64,000 nucleotides of DNA from Fasciolopsis buskii (GCA_008360955.1 LUCM01010433.1:32416-96415), one strand, 5' to 3'; positions 34,942 to 46,475 are shown, counted from the first letter of the stretch. The notes: generated by a model from the letters alone, not told the origin. Numbers and translations are program-made.

Positions 34942-35813
34942 TCAACACCAGGCCTGTCTCTTTTGCAGCAGCCTGTTGAGCGGACTACGTACGCGATGGA
35001 GGTCAGAGAGAAAGACGCTGTAATAGCTAACTAAGCCAAGAAAGGCCCGGAGAGACAATATGTCCTTTGGGGTGGACATTTGCTGGATCGCCTTGACATT
35101 CTCCGGGTCAGGGTGACGGCCATCCGCGTCGAAGATGAAACCCAGGTACTTGATTCTGTTCATAAAAAATTGGCACTTATCTTTTCGCAGGCATAGACCA
35201 TAATCGTTTATGTGTTGGAGAACTGTTTTTAGGCGGTCGCATAAGCTATCTGCAGAATTTCCCGTAACTATGACGTTGTCCAGATATGCTGACACTCCCG
35301 GCAGGCCCGACAGCATAGTGTCCATCACACGTTGAAAGATAGCCGGGGCCATCTTTACTCCGAATGGTAGCCGGGTGTATTGATACAGGCCACGATATGT
35401 ATTAATTGTCAGCAACTTTTGCGATCCAGGGGCACTTCTATCTGGAAGTATGCTTCGGCGAGATCCAGCTTTGTGAGATAGGTGCCGCCGTTGAGATTGG
35501 TGAAAATGTCTTCCGGGATCGGTAGCGGATAACAATCGTCGTCTAATGCAGCGTTCAGTCCCGTGGAAAAGTCGGCACACAGGCGCATACTGCCGTTAGC
35601 TTTCCTCACGATAACAATGGGAGCCGCCCATTCGGAAAATGTTACGGGGACCAAGATCCCCAAGTCCTCCAGACGCAACAGGGGTAGAGCTGCATACGGG
35701 ACTGGGCGTTTGGGGCGAAAGACAGGCTGGCTACCTTTTTTCAGTTGCAGAGTGGTCTGGAACTTGGTGCAGCGACCAATGCCTTCCTTAAAAACTGAGG
35801 GAAACAGTTTCAC
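34942..35813 (-). pseudogene. gypsy reverse transcriptase
   Basis: Two frames joined near 35409-35440 cover the RT. The first (35813-35409) carries WAAPIVIVRKANGSMRLCAD, DCYPLPIPEDIF and motif A YLTKLDLAEAYFQIEV. The second (35580-34942) carries YQYTRLPFGVKMAPAIFQRV, then motif C as SAYLDNVIVTG, CQFFMNRIKYLGFI and a LRAFLGLVSYYSVFL block. In motif C the second catalytic Asp of YxDD is Asn (GAC AAC), which would inactivate the polymerase independently of the frameshift. Confidence 0.85.
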
Positions 35814-36070
35814 CAGTCAGTGCACTGTTGTGACGTCTGAACGCAGTTGCAGCTGTCTATCGGCAGGTTGCTGAGGCCCGATTCTTTTAGTCAGTCAGCG
35901 CCGAGCAGGTTGATATCAGATTTTGCCACATAGCACAGCGTCGATATCTGTCTATTGTTGTATTTGACCATACACTGGAGCTGTCCGGCTAGCTCCAAAG
36001 CACCGCCACAGGCAGTTGTAGCCGTGATTGACGTGCGTTGGATAGGAGGCTTACCAATGTCGTGCCAAGT

Positions 36071-36400
36071 TTATTTGGATATGACTGATATGTCTGACGC
36101 AGTGTCCAGTTGAAGGCGGACTGGATGGTTGTTTATGCTAATTGTGACAAACATCCTGCGTTCGGCGGCGTTTAATCGACAGGCAGCCATAAGGCCAAAT
36201 GAATGAGCGCTCGCGCGGTCGTTAGCTGACTTTGGCTTGCCTGGGCTGAAACGAGCTGGTCGTGGAAACCTTTTGGTTTGGCAGAAACCTTCCTTGTGTC
36301 CCACATGATGACACTATTTGCACTGGTGGGTGCGAAAAGGACAGAATTTGTGAAAGTGCCAGGCTCCACAGTACCTGCAAGGCGAGGGGGGCTTGGGCGA
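36071..36400 (-). pseudogene. gypsy CCHC knuckles and aspartic protease
   Basis: The frame reads a zinc-knuckle array (CGAWHFHKFCPFRTHQCK, then CHHVGHKEGFC). About 60 residues on comes FVTISINNHPVRLQLDTASD, the protease active-site motif, with Asp-Thr-Ala where many gypsy elements have D-T/S-G-A. Knuckle and protease are fused in one frame with a small frame change near 36300. Confidence 0.7.
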
Positions 36401-36645
36401 CTTGAAATGTCGACGCGTATGCGACCTCTGAGCTGGCATGGGCGGCTTCCCAGCTTTAACAGCGTTCACACTGTTTTACGACCTTTCATGTCATTGAATC
36501 ACGGCCGCACCATGTTTCAGATTAGTTAAATGTTTACACTCGTCTACGATTTGTTCCAAAGATGTGTGTGGTTGCTGTTAGATTTTGGCTAAAAGGTGGG
36601 TGTGCAATTCTGAATGGCTTGGGGACTGAAGCCCACAAATGAAAA

Positions 36646-37135
36646 TCAGACACCGGAATTGGTCTTCAGTTTGAACCTGCCACACTCGCGGTTAACAATT
36701 CCTGCGTATGTTACCAGGTCGTCCACGTCCCGTTTGACGAGTTTCAGACATTGAAATCGTGTGTTGAACAGGGAAGGTGGCTCACCGAAAATTTTCTTTA
36801 GAGTCTGAACAGTCTGGTCGAATGTGCGGCTTGATGGTTCATCCGGCAAGATCAAGTTAATGCACCGTGTGTCTTCTGCAGGACCCAGTTTTTGCAGGAG
36901 TAATCGTACTTTGGTTTTGTCGTCTTTGTCCGCTAGATCGACAGTGAACACGTCCTCGTAGCGTGTGAACCAGGATTCAAACGTAACGCCGCACTGTGGA
37001 TCGGCCATTGAGCGGAGCAGGGAATCTGATGAAATTTCAGGGCTGCCAGCTGTTGTGGTCATACTCCCAATCCGTTGAGTTACAGCCTCCATTAGTTTGA
37101 GCTGGGTCTGGAACTTTTTTTATGTCCGCATCCAT
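36646..37135 (-). pseudogene. gypsy gag
   Basis: From the Met at 37092 there are 148 codons with GVTFESWFTRYEDVF, DKTKVRLLLQKLG and FDQTVQTLKKIFGEPPSLFN, a typical Ty3/gypsy capsid region. An upstream ATG at 37135-37133 begins MDADIKK and is one base out of frame at a run of seven T on the plus strand (37115-37121). The original start was therefore probably there. Confidence 0.7.
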
Positions 37136-37160
37136 TGTGGTTATCGGCTGATTGCGTTGA

Positions 37161-37187
37161 GTTCGAAAAACCCCGCCGCCAGATTTG
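37161..37187 (-). promoter_or_regulatory. gypsy primer-binding-like site
   Basis: Minus-strand TGGCGGCGGGGTTTTTCGAA begins at 37181, a few bases after ATAACA that would end the 5' LTR. It starts with TGG (complement of tRNA CCA) and contains TTCGAA as in a T-loop complement. The specific tRNA was not identified. Confidence 0.45.
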
Positions 37188-37371
37188 TTATGCTGCCGAG
37201 TTTGGTTGATCTATGCACACACTGAAGCACAAGACACAAGTACTAGCGACGCCCGATAGCACAGGAGCACACAGCCTGTGGTCTAATAGGACACGAAAAC
37301 AGACAAAGGTTGGAGACACAAAAAGTTCGGGCTCAAGACTCAAAGCCCGTAGCCGCACAACGAATGGGACA

Positions 37372-39240
37372 AAAAGGTATGCAGTGCAATCCTGATAATT
37401 GATGAAGAGTAAAAAATTTGGCCGATACAACCTTGACCTGGGCAAAATCGGGTCTACTGACGGTAGACGATCTTACCGAAACCGATGTTAGACGATGCAA
37501 CCCTATCGAAACCAAAACTCTGGGAACTATCACAATCAATGTGGCCTCCCGCATTAAATGCGTACCATCAGTGACTTGCCCCATGATAATGGAATGAGTT
37601 CTTCATTTTAGATGTCACGGAGCAAGGCGGTAAGCTATTTTATGAGAATATCTCCAACTAGTTTGAAAAGCATTGAAGGGGGATTCTTCGGGATAGGGGG
37701 CTTCAGTGGTCGGATATTTGACTTTATTCGTCTCTCTTACTAAACAGGCATAGCTTTTGAGATGAATACTAAAGAGCGTTCTGCTTACACTTTGTGTTTT
37801 CTAATTTGCCGCAGAGAATCTGCATCGAAATGATGCACGAGGACTACTTATTGTGCCAGGTGATCAGTTCCTCGTTTTACAATTTGACTGGCACCATTAT
37901 AGCAACGGGAGTCGCGGCATCATGATTAACGTCTACCCATTCAACCACTGTACAAAAGAAAAATTACCAGATTACACTGACAGACCATAAATCAATTGGT
38001 TTAGAACTACTGATCTACGCCGTTAGCTCAGTTAGGACTAATTGAATAACATTTGAGAAATAACGATTATCAAGACTAATTCTGTTAGGGGCTAAATGAC
38101 GCACCTTAAGGATTCACAGTTCTTGACTTTGGAGTAACATGTGTGTGACTAGCCAAATTGCTCCTTAAAGCATTCAGCCTAGCGGCCCAGCCTTTGATGT
38201 CTGCCAAGGAACAAACACTCCAATTCTATCGCATGTTGTTACTCTGGCCAAGTTCGTCACCCACAAGTGTCGCGTACGAGTTTAGGCAGTTTTCGAATGT
38301 TACATGAAGCAGTTGCTAATTCCATTTGTTCGGAAACTTTTATCAATCAGTCTTCATGATCTATCAAAGCGCTTGTCGTTAGCTGTTACTGCAGATACCA
38401 TCACACGTTGAACAGCCCCCCAAGGTTTGAGAGCTGGCATTTCTGTTCCATTAGACTCAACGACCCTAGAGGTCCAGTATCTTTGATTCGGATTTACAAC
38501 AGCAGGCGAAACCTGCTGTCAAGTACATCAAGCTCTCGATTTGGTCCGAATGCTCATCCGGGGTTCTGTGCATAAATGGTCTGAATGTTCGGGTATGCGT
38601 CGACAACCACTGAGCTAGAGTGGAAATCGCAATAAGGCCGATGCATGCAAGCACGTGGACTCATAGGACCGACATCCTTAGATAGAACCGTGCCAGTCAT
38701 GGTCTGGTGCGAAATAAATGAGCTGATTCAGAATACCTGAATAGTTAAGGCCCCATATCAATAAGCTACGCGAATTGTGTTAAAAATTCACAAAAGACAG
38801 AAATAACCGAATGCCTGTGCAAAATTGGAGAGGGGGACCTTATCCTCTTTTCCGTACGATGAGGAGGTAACGCACAACTCTAACCCCAAAAAAGTTTCTG
38901 ATGAACTAAGTGCCCAAACCTTTGCACTGAAATTTCGCGCTGATATTGTAATGTCAGAGAAATTCCTTCTAAGAACGGGGGTGCTGAGTTTGCCGTAAAA
39001 CTGGTCTTTCTGTGCTACCGCCTACTGAAGAGTAGAAACAAGCTAAGCCTAGTACAACCAACCTTTCCGAAGCCAATTGATCTCTGACGTGCTTTGGTAC
39101 ACAAACGACTGATAAACGGGATCCAATCTGAAACGACGGCTTCATTCCAGTCATGGAAGAACCACTCCTACACCATGCTAACCCGCTGTGGGAACTGTTT
39201 CGCGTCCTAAACAAACTAGAAAGCACCTTGAGATATTGAA
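37372..39240 (-). mobile_element. RTE-like LINE, 5' part of the copy split by gypsy
   Basis: Minus-strand order: endonuclease pieces near 39150-38900 (DWIPFISRLCTK; a FYGKLS block followed by an eroded GDFN region), linker near 38560-38470 (DQIESLMYLTAGFACCCKSE, matching DQIKQTIHLAANFACGPRSS of the best copy), RT start near 37730-37560, and CIGQIFTLHQLSGLH at about 37430-37388. The reading then breaks at the gypsy LTR and continues at 33691. Confidence 0.65.
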
Positions 39241-39265
39241 GGCTGTTACTTCAACCAACATCATA

Positions 39266-40860
39266 ACCGACATCTTTATCGTCGTTCAGCGTTAAACGGC
39301 AAGACATGTCTCACTGACCGCTGCCTTTACGTTTCTATGAGAAGAGTAAACATCAAGGGGAACGGGTAGTGGACCTACACAGGTGGGAAACGATAAGAAT
39401 GCTACAGTAGCTAACACATGGAACGCCATCGAACTGTGAAAAAGTACTTTGTAAATCATGCTGATTCGATAAAAAAAATGTTCACGGTTCACTGCCAGAG
39501 CCTTCAGTGTCTTCAGCCACCTGGTTGACGGCTCTTTCGGACCCCAACCACAAAGACGTGAGACACCTATTTTGTATAATTGTGCTGTGTATTTTCTCAT
39601 TCCGCATTGCCACTTCATCTGTTGACCTCCACATGGATTTTCCTACTCCGTTGGGAGAACGTAAAACAGAGCACGGCATGGTAGAAGGTTGCTTGCCATA
39701 CGCAACATACGAGGTCACTCTGTCCAATCCTTGCAATACTACGTAGATATTGATCATCGGGATCATTCAACAAACGAACGGTTTCGGCACGCAAACTCCA
39801 TGTTTTGCAGCTATACAGCAGAAATGAGGGCACCGCGGCACAGTAAAGACGACCTTTCAGCTTCAGTGAAATATCAGACCGACACCACAAGTGTTTTAGT
39901 CCGGCGTACGCCTTAGATATACGCGTGCCCACCTCCATTGTCGTCGACTGCCAAGGTAACTGAAACGGCTGGCAAGTGTTAGCTTCTCCATCCAGTATCG
40001 GGTTCGGGGCTTCTGTCGTCCAGTCTTGTAACAACACTTTGCACTTTGATTGTGAAAAACATGCCGAATGAGATTACAGCAGTCGCAATTCTGCTTAATG
40101 GACGTCACACATGTTCCGTCGATTCGAAAAGGCACACGAACTAAATACGTCTGTTGGCCAGATCGCATGAGAGCGTGCACATTGAATGAGCCGAGATTCG
40201 GAGGCTGCCGAGTTTCGATAAAATTTGAGCTATCAGATTGCAAACCATCTACTACACTACTTGACAATAAACCGTTGCGAGTATCGGGCGTGTTATCAAT
40301 AGAGATACTATGGGTAGGCAGAAGGGGCAAACAGATTGGGTTGGAGACAGAAGAGACAGGTTGAATAAAAGAGAGGAAACTCTGAGCAGTAGCATAATTA
40401 TCACTACCCACCCCACCTGCGCTCGATGCAATGGGCAGCGCGGTCCTGATTAGCCTGCGCGACGACCGATGCAGTATGGAATTATTTGTATACATGTATT
40501 TCATGGGGATCGAGGGACCGGTACTGCTACGGAGTCCAGCCGCTAAGCAGAAGAACGATTAGGATTCTCAATCAAAGCCTTTGGTTCTGACAAGAACCTG
40601 ATCGCAAGGCAGCGGGGAATAGCTGAGTGGGAGCCCATCTACTTGCATCAATTATTCTTCCACTCGTTTTTACGACTGAGCTGCTAACTCAGATCAACCC
40701 CCGACTTGGAGGACCAGGAGACTACTTTGTGAAGCCTCTATCCGTTGACCTTTAAAGCATGAGTAAATCTTCGGCTTGAAGTAAGCCATCCTGTATAGCT
40801 CGTTGGGTCATGGAGGCACGCAAGCCATCGCACCACGTCAAGGTGCGGTCACGTTGTGAC
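39266..40860 (-). mobile_element. RTE-like LINE with internal deletion
   Basis: The 5' end (40860-40254) is nearly identical to 52872-52272, including the LPIASSAGGVGSDNYATAQS region. After ALMRSGQQTY the sequence jumps to the thumb region (FVCLFES-like to LLQDWTTEAPNPILDGE near 40037-39990). It then runs through HLWCRSDISLKLKGRLYCAA to the 3' end with RWLKTLKALAVNREH. The endonuclease core and RT palm are deleted. The 3' tail (gttcagcgttaaacggcaag) ends at 39266. It is a non-autonomous derivative. Confidence 0.8.
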
Positions 40861-41009
40861 GGCCTTAGTTGAATTACGTTACCCAAATCCTGCATTTGTG
40901 CTCAACTGATGCGCTGGACATCAAGCGTCAGTGGATCCATTGGGATCCAAAAGCTAACGGAGCTTGAGATAGTACCGAGAGACGATCGCCGAAGAGACCA
41001 AAAGACGAA

Positions 41010-41700
41010 CCATCATGCCGTACACCAAACATAACCTTAAAATGACAACAAGGTTACTCAAGCCCTATGGTATTGAAGTGGCACACAAGCCACCAAGAAC
41101 CCCACGAAAGGTTCTATCGAAGATCAAAGAACCGACAGCTGACAAGAATCGAAATAACGTTGTCTATCAGATCGATCGCGAAGACTAAGAAAAACAGTAC
41201 ACGGGACAAACCAGAAGGAAGCTCGGGACACGAATACACGAGCACCAATTGGCAACAAAAAGACACGATCCACTCTTCCTAATTTCAGTTCACGAAGACC
41301 GGGAAGGTCACAAGTTCAGCTTCGAAAACATGAAGATCGTCGCCCGGGGTGGAACAAAGTATTCCAGGGAATTTCTCGAAGCTTGGCAATCCTCGAGGTG
41401 AATAAACAAATACGTCGACCTGGACCACGTACAGCTATCGATCCGATCGAAGGACCAATCAGCACAAGCCAATCGAAACGGACGTTGATTCAGCCCACAA
41501 CATGTCAACAGTAGACGAAGATGAACAAAACAATTCACCCAGAGCAATCAATCAACACGGACCAAAGACTAGGTGACCCAGTTAGGCGGACGATGGCAAC
41601 CAGACGTTCGCCACAATATCATGGCACTGATGATGTCACCTCGGTTGAAGATGAAACGTTTGCAATCAAATTGCCCAGCTCACGGAAGAAACCAATGCTA
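41010..41700 (+). mobile_element. Penelope-like element, GIY-YIG endonuclease and 3' tail
   Basis: The plus strand reads TTRLLKPYGIEVAHKPP, then NNVVYQIDRED, QYTGQTRRKLGTRIHEHQL and LISVHEDREGHKFSFEN. This is the linker and GIY-YIG nuclease that follow the RT in Penelope-like elements. VVYQI...QYTGQT is the GIY-YIG core; the Arg and His residues of the following helix are kept. A stop falls inside the core (after RED), and others follow. The 3' tail (gaaacgtttgcaatcaaatt) directly abuts a (TA)n tract. Confidence 0.8.
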
Positions 41701-41707
41701 TATATAC

Positions 41708-41739
<32 letters not shown>
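41700..41739. repeat. (TA)n microsatellite at Penelope 3' end
   Basis: An interrupted TA tract starts where the Penelope-like 3' tail ends. Confidence 0.85.
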
Positions 41740-43125
41740 CTACTGTGACAAGATACGTGCCCGCTAGGAAAAATAGCTCGACATTTATTCACAACAATCC
41801 GATGCATGCATTGCTGGAAATTCAGCACAAATAAACACTAGCAACCGATGGGCCCGCGACTATCTCTCAGTAATCATTTGGTCGTTTTGAAGTGGCGAAG
41901 AACAACTCCAGTACGAAATTGTTCTTACCTAATAGTCCAAGAGATTTTATAAGTTTTTCGTCAGTATCAATCAGTTAGGCAGCGTAATGAATTATCACAT
42001 CAGGATATGAAAGAAATCAAGTGCGCATTCGCTCGATTTACGTCGAACTGAAAGGAAACCACCTGATTCAAAATAACGTTTTTACTAAATTCTTGTAGAG
42101 TGAATCACGGGGCGTCTTTCGGAGACTGACAATTTTTTATGCTGTCTGATTTGCTAGCTGCCACATGTCATGTATCTATCTATAAAATTCAGTGATCACC
42201 AGGTAAATGCACCCAGTATTTTCTACTAGCATGCAGGAGAATTACGGTCCCCGTTTTCTCGCGTGATTAATCCACAGTCTGCATTCGTTGCCACTTGAAA
42301 CGTTTAGATAGTAATCCACTATCCGGACAATGGCGCATGAAACATTGGTAATTATCTGCGTCAGGATTAGAAAGAGGACCTTCTGCCGCGAAATCTCAAC
42401 ATGAATATAAGCAACTTTGTGGGCATTTACGGAGGACTGGTTTCTTCCGTGAAGCGCAAGCTCTCTGCATGGTTTATACTTCTATTACGTAAACCATGGT
42501 CTGATTTAGTTTGAAACGCTAGTGACGGTTAAACACAAAAAACTTGAATAGATCGAGGTTATTTAATCAGTTTATCATCCGCTATATTGTGGTGCTAGGT
42601 TTTGCTGCTTCTCGCTTACTGCTTCACTGTCCTGCTAACGCAGGTGATTGGCGCGGGGTTATTAAATGACATTGACCCAAGGTCAACTCTGATACAAACC
42701 AAGATTTAAATAAAAGAAAATTTTCCGGTTTGCGATCAGCTAATGATTTTTAGTTGAGGCGAAATGTCCTAGTTAATAAATAAGTTACTTCAGCCTAAGA
42801 ATGTAAGCGTACTCACGCGTAGAACACTCGATAAATTACGAGTTTCCGTTGGGCAAATGAGCTTGCTAGCATTAATGAATACAAACTAAGATAAATCCCT
42901 TGCAGAAACGCTTAGGAAATTTTCATGCTACAGTAAGATTTCATTTTTATCTTCAGAGGAGTTTACCAAGGTCGCCCACGTTTAACTGGCCTCATTACAG
43001 TCTACAAACAGATGTAAGAGAACTCGCAAGTAAATTGATGACAATTGATGATGTACTGTTGTATCCAGTAAGTAACAGAACAATGGGAATATTAACAGGA
43101 AGTTTCTCAATGCATCACACTTCTG
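41735..43125 (+). repeat. diverged paralogous block, copy B
   Basis: Collinear with 19530-21140 (see that entry). It ends at caatgcatcacac, close to HMBS exon 2. Function unknown. Confidence 0.55.
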
Positions 43126-43309
43126 TTTCCTCTACCGATTATACAATTACTGAAAAATGATAAGTTTTCGGATGAATAAATCCTAGCTCGAATTAAGTCG
43201 CAAATTTTCACGACTGATATCGAGGATTTTAACTACCAAAAATTCACTGAGAATATCCTTTATAGTCTTATTCATCCTGTACTTGTACAAACACCATACA
43301 TAAACTTAC

Positions 43310-43882
43310 TGCTGAAACAGCACTATCCAGAAATTTCAGCTTATCTTCGGCTTGAAGCAATAAACTGGCTTGGTGCTCGTCTGATCCTGTGCAAGAATGC
43401 CTCTTGTGTTCCTTGGATTTCTCCTCATTTATCTGTCTATTGACTAACGATTTAGGCTCACTGGAACTGCCTGCAAAAGAATTCTTTGCAAGATCGGTTG
43501 AAATTTCTCTATCCACAGAATCCTCCCTCGAGTTTCCTGATGCTGCTCGATGTCGAAGTTCATGTTCCTTAGGAATACGGTGCGGCAACTCTGAGCCTAA
43601 TGAACAGTTCACACATTGAGAACCGTCCAAGCTCATCACGCAACCAACGACTGAGAGAAGCCAGGGATGCTCGTCGCTTTGTGAGCCGATATGGCTTCGG
43701 ACACCAATCGGTGTGGAACAACCGCCGTCTAGTCCACTCATCAGAGCTCGCTCTGCGATAGAACTGAGCGCAGCAGGCTCACAGTGCAGTTTAGACAGAA
43801 TGGAAAGAATAAAAGTGTCTTCTTCACGGCATTCACAAGCCAACGCACCTTGGCTTACAGCATAAAACTGGTCCGATAGTAC
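43310..43882 (-). CDS. HMBS: HMBS exon 2 (cofactor-binding domain)
   Basis: This internal exon has 191 codons, phase 0 on both sides. Acceptor tcgtcgactcag precedes GTA CTA TCG; donor GTAAGT begins at 43309. It continues exon 1 exactly (SERIDQ then VLSDQFYAVSQGALACE), matching the family's conserved YAVGQGALG-E segment. The domain-3 motif SGLDGGCSTPIGV carries Cys265, to which the dipyrromethane cofactor attaches; CVMSLDGSQ follows. After that come about 100 hydrophilic residues (Ser-, Glu- and Lys-rich, around 300-400) not found in typical family members. They look like a lineage-specific disordered insert or, less likely, an unspliced intron. Confidence 0.9.
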
Positions 43883-44034
43883 CTGAGTCGACGAAAAAGA
43901 GTAACAAACTTGAAGTGAGCTGTTTACAAAGGTTACAAAGATTATAATCAGTATGTTATGTCTGGGTCAACTAAACCATGATTCAAATCAAAACATGAAA
44001 GGCGCATGAAGCTATACAAATCTATGATTTCCGG

Positions 44035-44130
44035 GGTCCGTGGTGGGGGGTGCACTGGGCGATTAGGATGTCTAACTTCAAGCGAAAGATGCATGAACCC
44101 AGTAACCAGTCACCAGATCCCCGTGGGTTA
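44035..44130 (+). mobile_element. tRNA-like SINE head
   Basis: The plus strand reads gtgcactgggcgattaggat, then gtctaacttcaagcgaaaga and a gaaccc end, reminiscent of a tRNA D-arm to anticodon-arm. There is no clean cloverleaf and the box B is weak, so a SINE relic is more likely than a functional tRNA. Confidence 0.35.
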
Positions 44131-44877
44131 GGAGACCTTCAATTCGTCCTGCAGGCATGTAGATCAGAGGCTCGGGAAAGGACCCTCTAATTCAAGCTCC
44201 TACTTAGGTTTGAGAAACGTGGTGGCCACAGAAGAACCATAGATTTGCATAGATAACTGAGGATGTGGAGGTGGGGACTAGAAGTAACAACGTGTGGCAA
44301 ACTCCGCAGCATGTTTTTACTTTTTTCTTCCTCCTTCACTATTTTCGTTCTTCGTCATGGTCCTATTGATACCTTCTCTTTCTCTCTACACATTGTTGTA
44401 TCGTAGGATTGGCACAACTATGGATAGACATAGGAAACAGGACGTCAACATAAGACGTCGGATGGTAAGCAAGTAATGGAGAACACAAAGCAGAAACATT
44501 AAGCGTCGAATAATAAAACACGACGTAGTAACTGAAGGTGCGAGATCCGAAGCTGGGCCTTCCAATAGCTGGATGAGGAACACCAAGACAAGCCACATGG
44601 GTCTATTAATCTCGGCTATCGCAGCCAGGGAACGCCAAAAAAACAAGTCATATGTACTATTAGCTCTAGTGTATATATACAGTTAAATGACCAGATGGAG
44701 AGACCGCAATGTAAAAGCGTGACAGTCAGTCAGTCAGAGATGAACCAAGTCCGATTGAAAAATCTGATTGACAAATCATAATTAAATTAATAATCTACAA
44801 GCCAACCGTTTTAACCATAAATAAATGTGGATAGAAACTTTAGCGCCATCAAACCGTGGGGACTTGGCTGTTCCGTT

Positions 44878-44903
44878 TATATATAATATATATATATATA
44901 TAA
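44878..44903. repeat. TA-rich microsatellite
   Basis: An AT-alternating tract without an adjacent Penelope tail. Confidence 0.8.
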
Positions 44904-45800
44904 TAGTCTGAAGGAAACGCGAACCGTGAGCTTTAATAATTACCGTCCAGACGATAAAGAAGTGAAACGCCATTCATTACTGTGTGATCAAGGCATTATG
45001 AATGCTCACTCATAGAGCAAGGTTTTCCCTCGTATCGTAATCTCGGACTGTTTTCATAAACTGTGACCTGGAGTAAAATAAGCACTCATTTCTTAGCTGA
45101 AATCTCAGCTACTGTTGAAATTCATACTAGGACACTAGTTTACATTACCCGATCACGATTCATGTTTGATGTACACGTTATTCGAGGTTTATTTATTCTA
45201 ATCATCCAAACCTACTGTATCATGGGAAGTAGCCGGAAGCACCAAAACTTGATATAATAGTGAACCGCATAGGATCCCAGTAAGTCAGATGTGTTACCGA
45301 GCCGGCCAATGGTGAACTGTCTACCATCAATGCGGTCATAAAGGCAAGAGTTACATCTGCCAAGAATGCGGGAAGATTGCTTATTATCATCGAAAAGAAA
45401 GGAATGCTTCCGTGTTGCTCATCGCACTTCAGTTATTCCAGATTCGACCTCTGTCAACACTTGTCCATCAAATCCCTAGTTTCCCTGTAGGCTTTGAACC
45501 AACTAGCTCCAGAAGCTGAAGTAGAGGGTTGCCTAACAGAGTCTGGCTTCGAGCATTTGGTTAAAAGGCTTGGTCTGAAAGGCGTTCGCAAACCGTTGAG
45601 GACCAGTGACAGATAGTCCAGTTAAAATCTTTGATCAATTCAGATCAAGAGTCTGATGGCCTTTGGGGGTCCCAGCAGAGCTGATGACCGAGAAATTCGA
45701 TTCATGGGCCTTCGTTAACGCACAACAGCCCGAAAAAAAGATAAGAGACTTTGACCACATTGAAGAGAGGGCCAAACCAGTTATGAGACGGTGCCGTAAG

Positions 45801-45831
<31 letters not shown>

Positions 45832-46475
45832 GATTAAACTGCAAGGCAAGCCTCACTGACCACTGCCTCCTCCCCAAGGTTAAATAAGTCCATAAAAAGC
45901 GTGAATATCCAAGGGCAACAAAAAGTGGAACTACACAGTTGGGAAGATAAGGCGCTGCTGTAGACAACACACAGAACACAGTCTAACTGCAAAAACGCAC
46001 TCTTTCAATCATTCTGATTCGATAGAAAATGACAGCACGATCGCCACTGTTCACCGTTCACTGCCATATCCTTCAGTGTCTCCAGCCAGCAAGTCGACGA
46101 GTCTTTCGGACCCCAACCACGAAGGCGTGGCACACCTACTTTACCTAAGTTCGCTGTACATTTTCTCATTCCACGTTGCCACGTCATCTGTTGGCCTCCA
46201 CATGGCTTCGTCCATTCATTGGGAAGAACAAAATAGAGCACGGTATGGTAGACGTGTTCGCCATACGCAACACGACCCAACCACCGTAGTCTACTGTTTC
46301 ATACGCTGAAATAAAGTATTCTAAGAGCCAACACTTAGTATTAGATTCCTGAGATCCACATTCATCACCCGGTCAATCCATCCAATCCTAGCCATACTAC
46401 GTAGACATCGGTGGTCGGAAACCTCTACCGACGAACATCTCCGACACGCATAAGTGGAGCAGGTCATAAAAGACG
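45801..46475 (-). mobile_element. RTE-like LINE 3' half ending in (ATG)n
   Basis: The minus strand reads through the C-terminal region MTWQRGMRKCTANLGKVGVP then LRGWGPKDSSTCWLETLKDM (46280-46005). It is followed by the shared 3' UTR (ggcagtggtcagtgaggctt) and ends in about nine ATG units (CAT on plus, 45801-45828). Its 5' end meets the oppositely oriented copy at about 46480. Confidence 0.75.

Larger units (their letters stand above)
33905..37371 (-). mobile_element. Ty3/gypsy retrotransposon, 3'-truncated, inactive
   Basis: Minus-strand order is LTR-like end, primer-binding-like site, gag, CCHC knuckle and protease, RT, RNase H, integrase N-terminal zinc finger; then it stops. The arrangement is that of Ty3/gypsy elements, and the gag knuckle wording resembles the CsRn1 group described from flukes. 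It lies inside an RTE-like LINE. The 3' end (integrase core, 3' LTR) is missing. The 5' LTR boundary near 37371 (TGTCCC...) is a guess. Confidence 0.8.
17939..43309 (-). other. HMBS: HMBS intron 2 (25.4 kb, transposon-filled)
   Basis: The intron is bounded by a minus-strand donor GTAAGT at 43309 and an acceptor TTCCTAG at 17939. It contains most of the mobile elements in the window. I saw no further HMBS-like exon inside it, and the flanking exons join in phase without one. A short unrecognised exon cannot be excluded. Confidence 0.7.

Noticed and set aside
45801..45828. Poly-His run in a plus-strand open frame (45663-45887)
   Set aside because: The His run is the CAT complement of the (ATG)n tail of a minus-strand LINE, not a His-tag-like or metal-binding protein.
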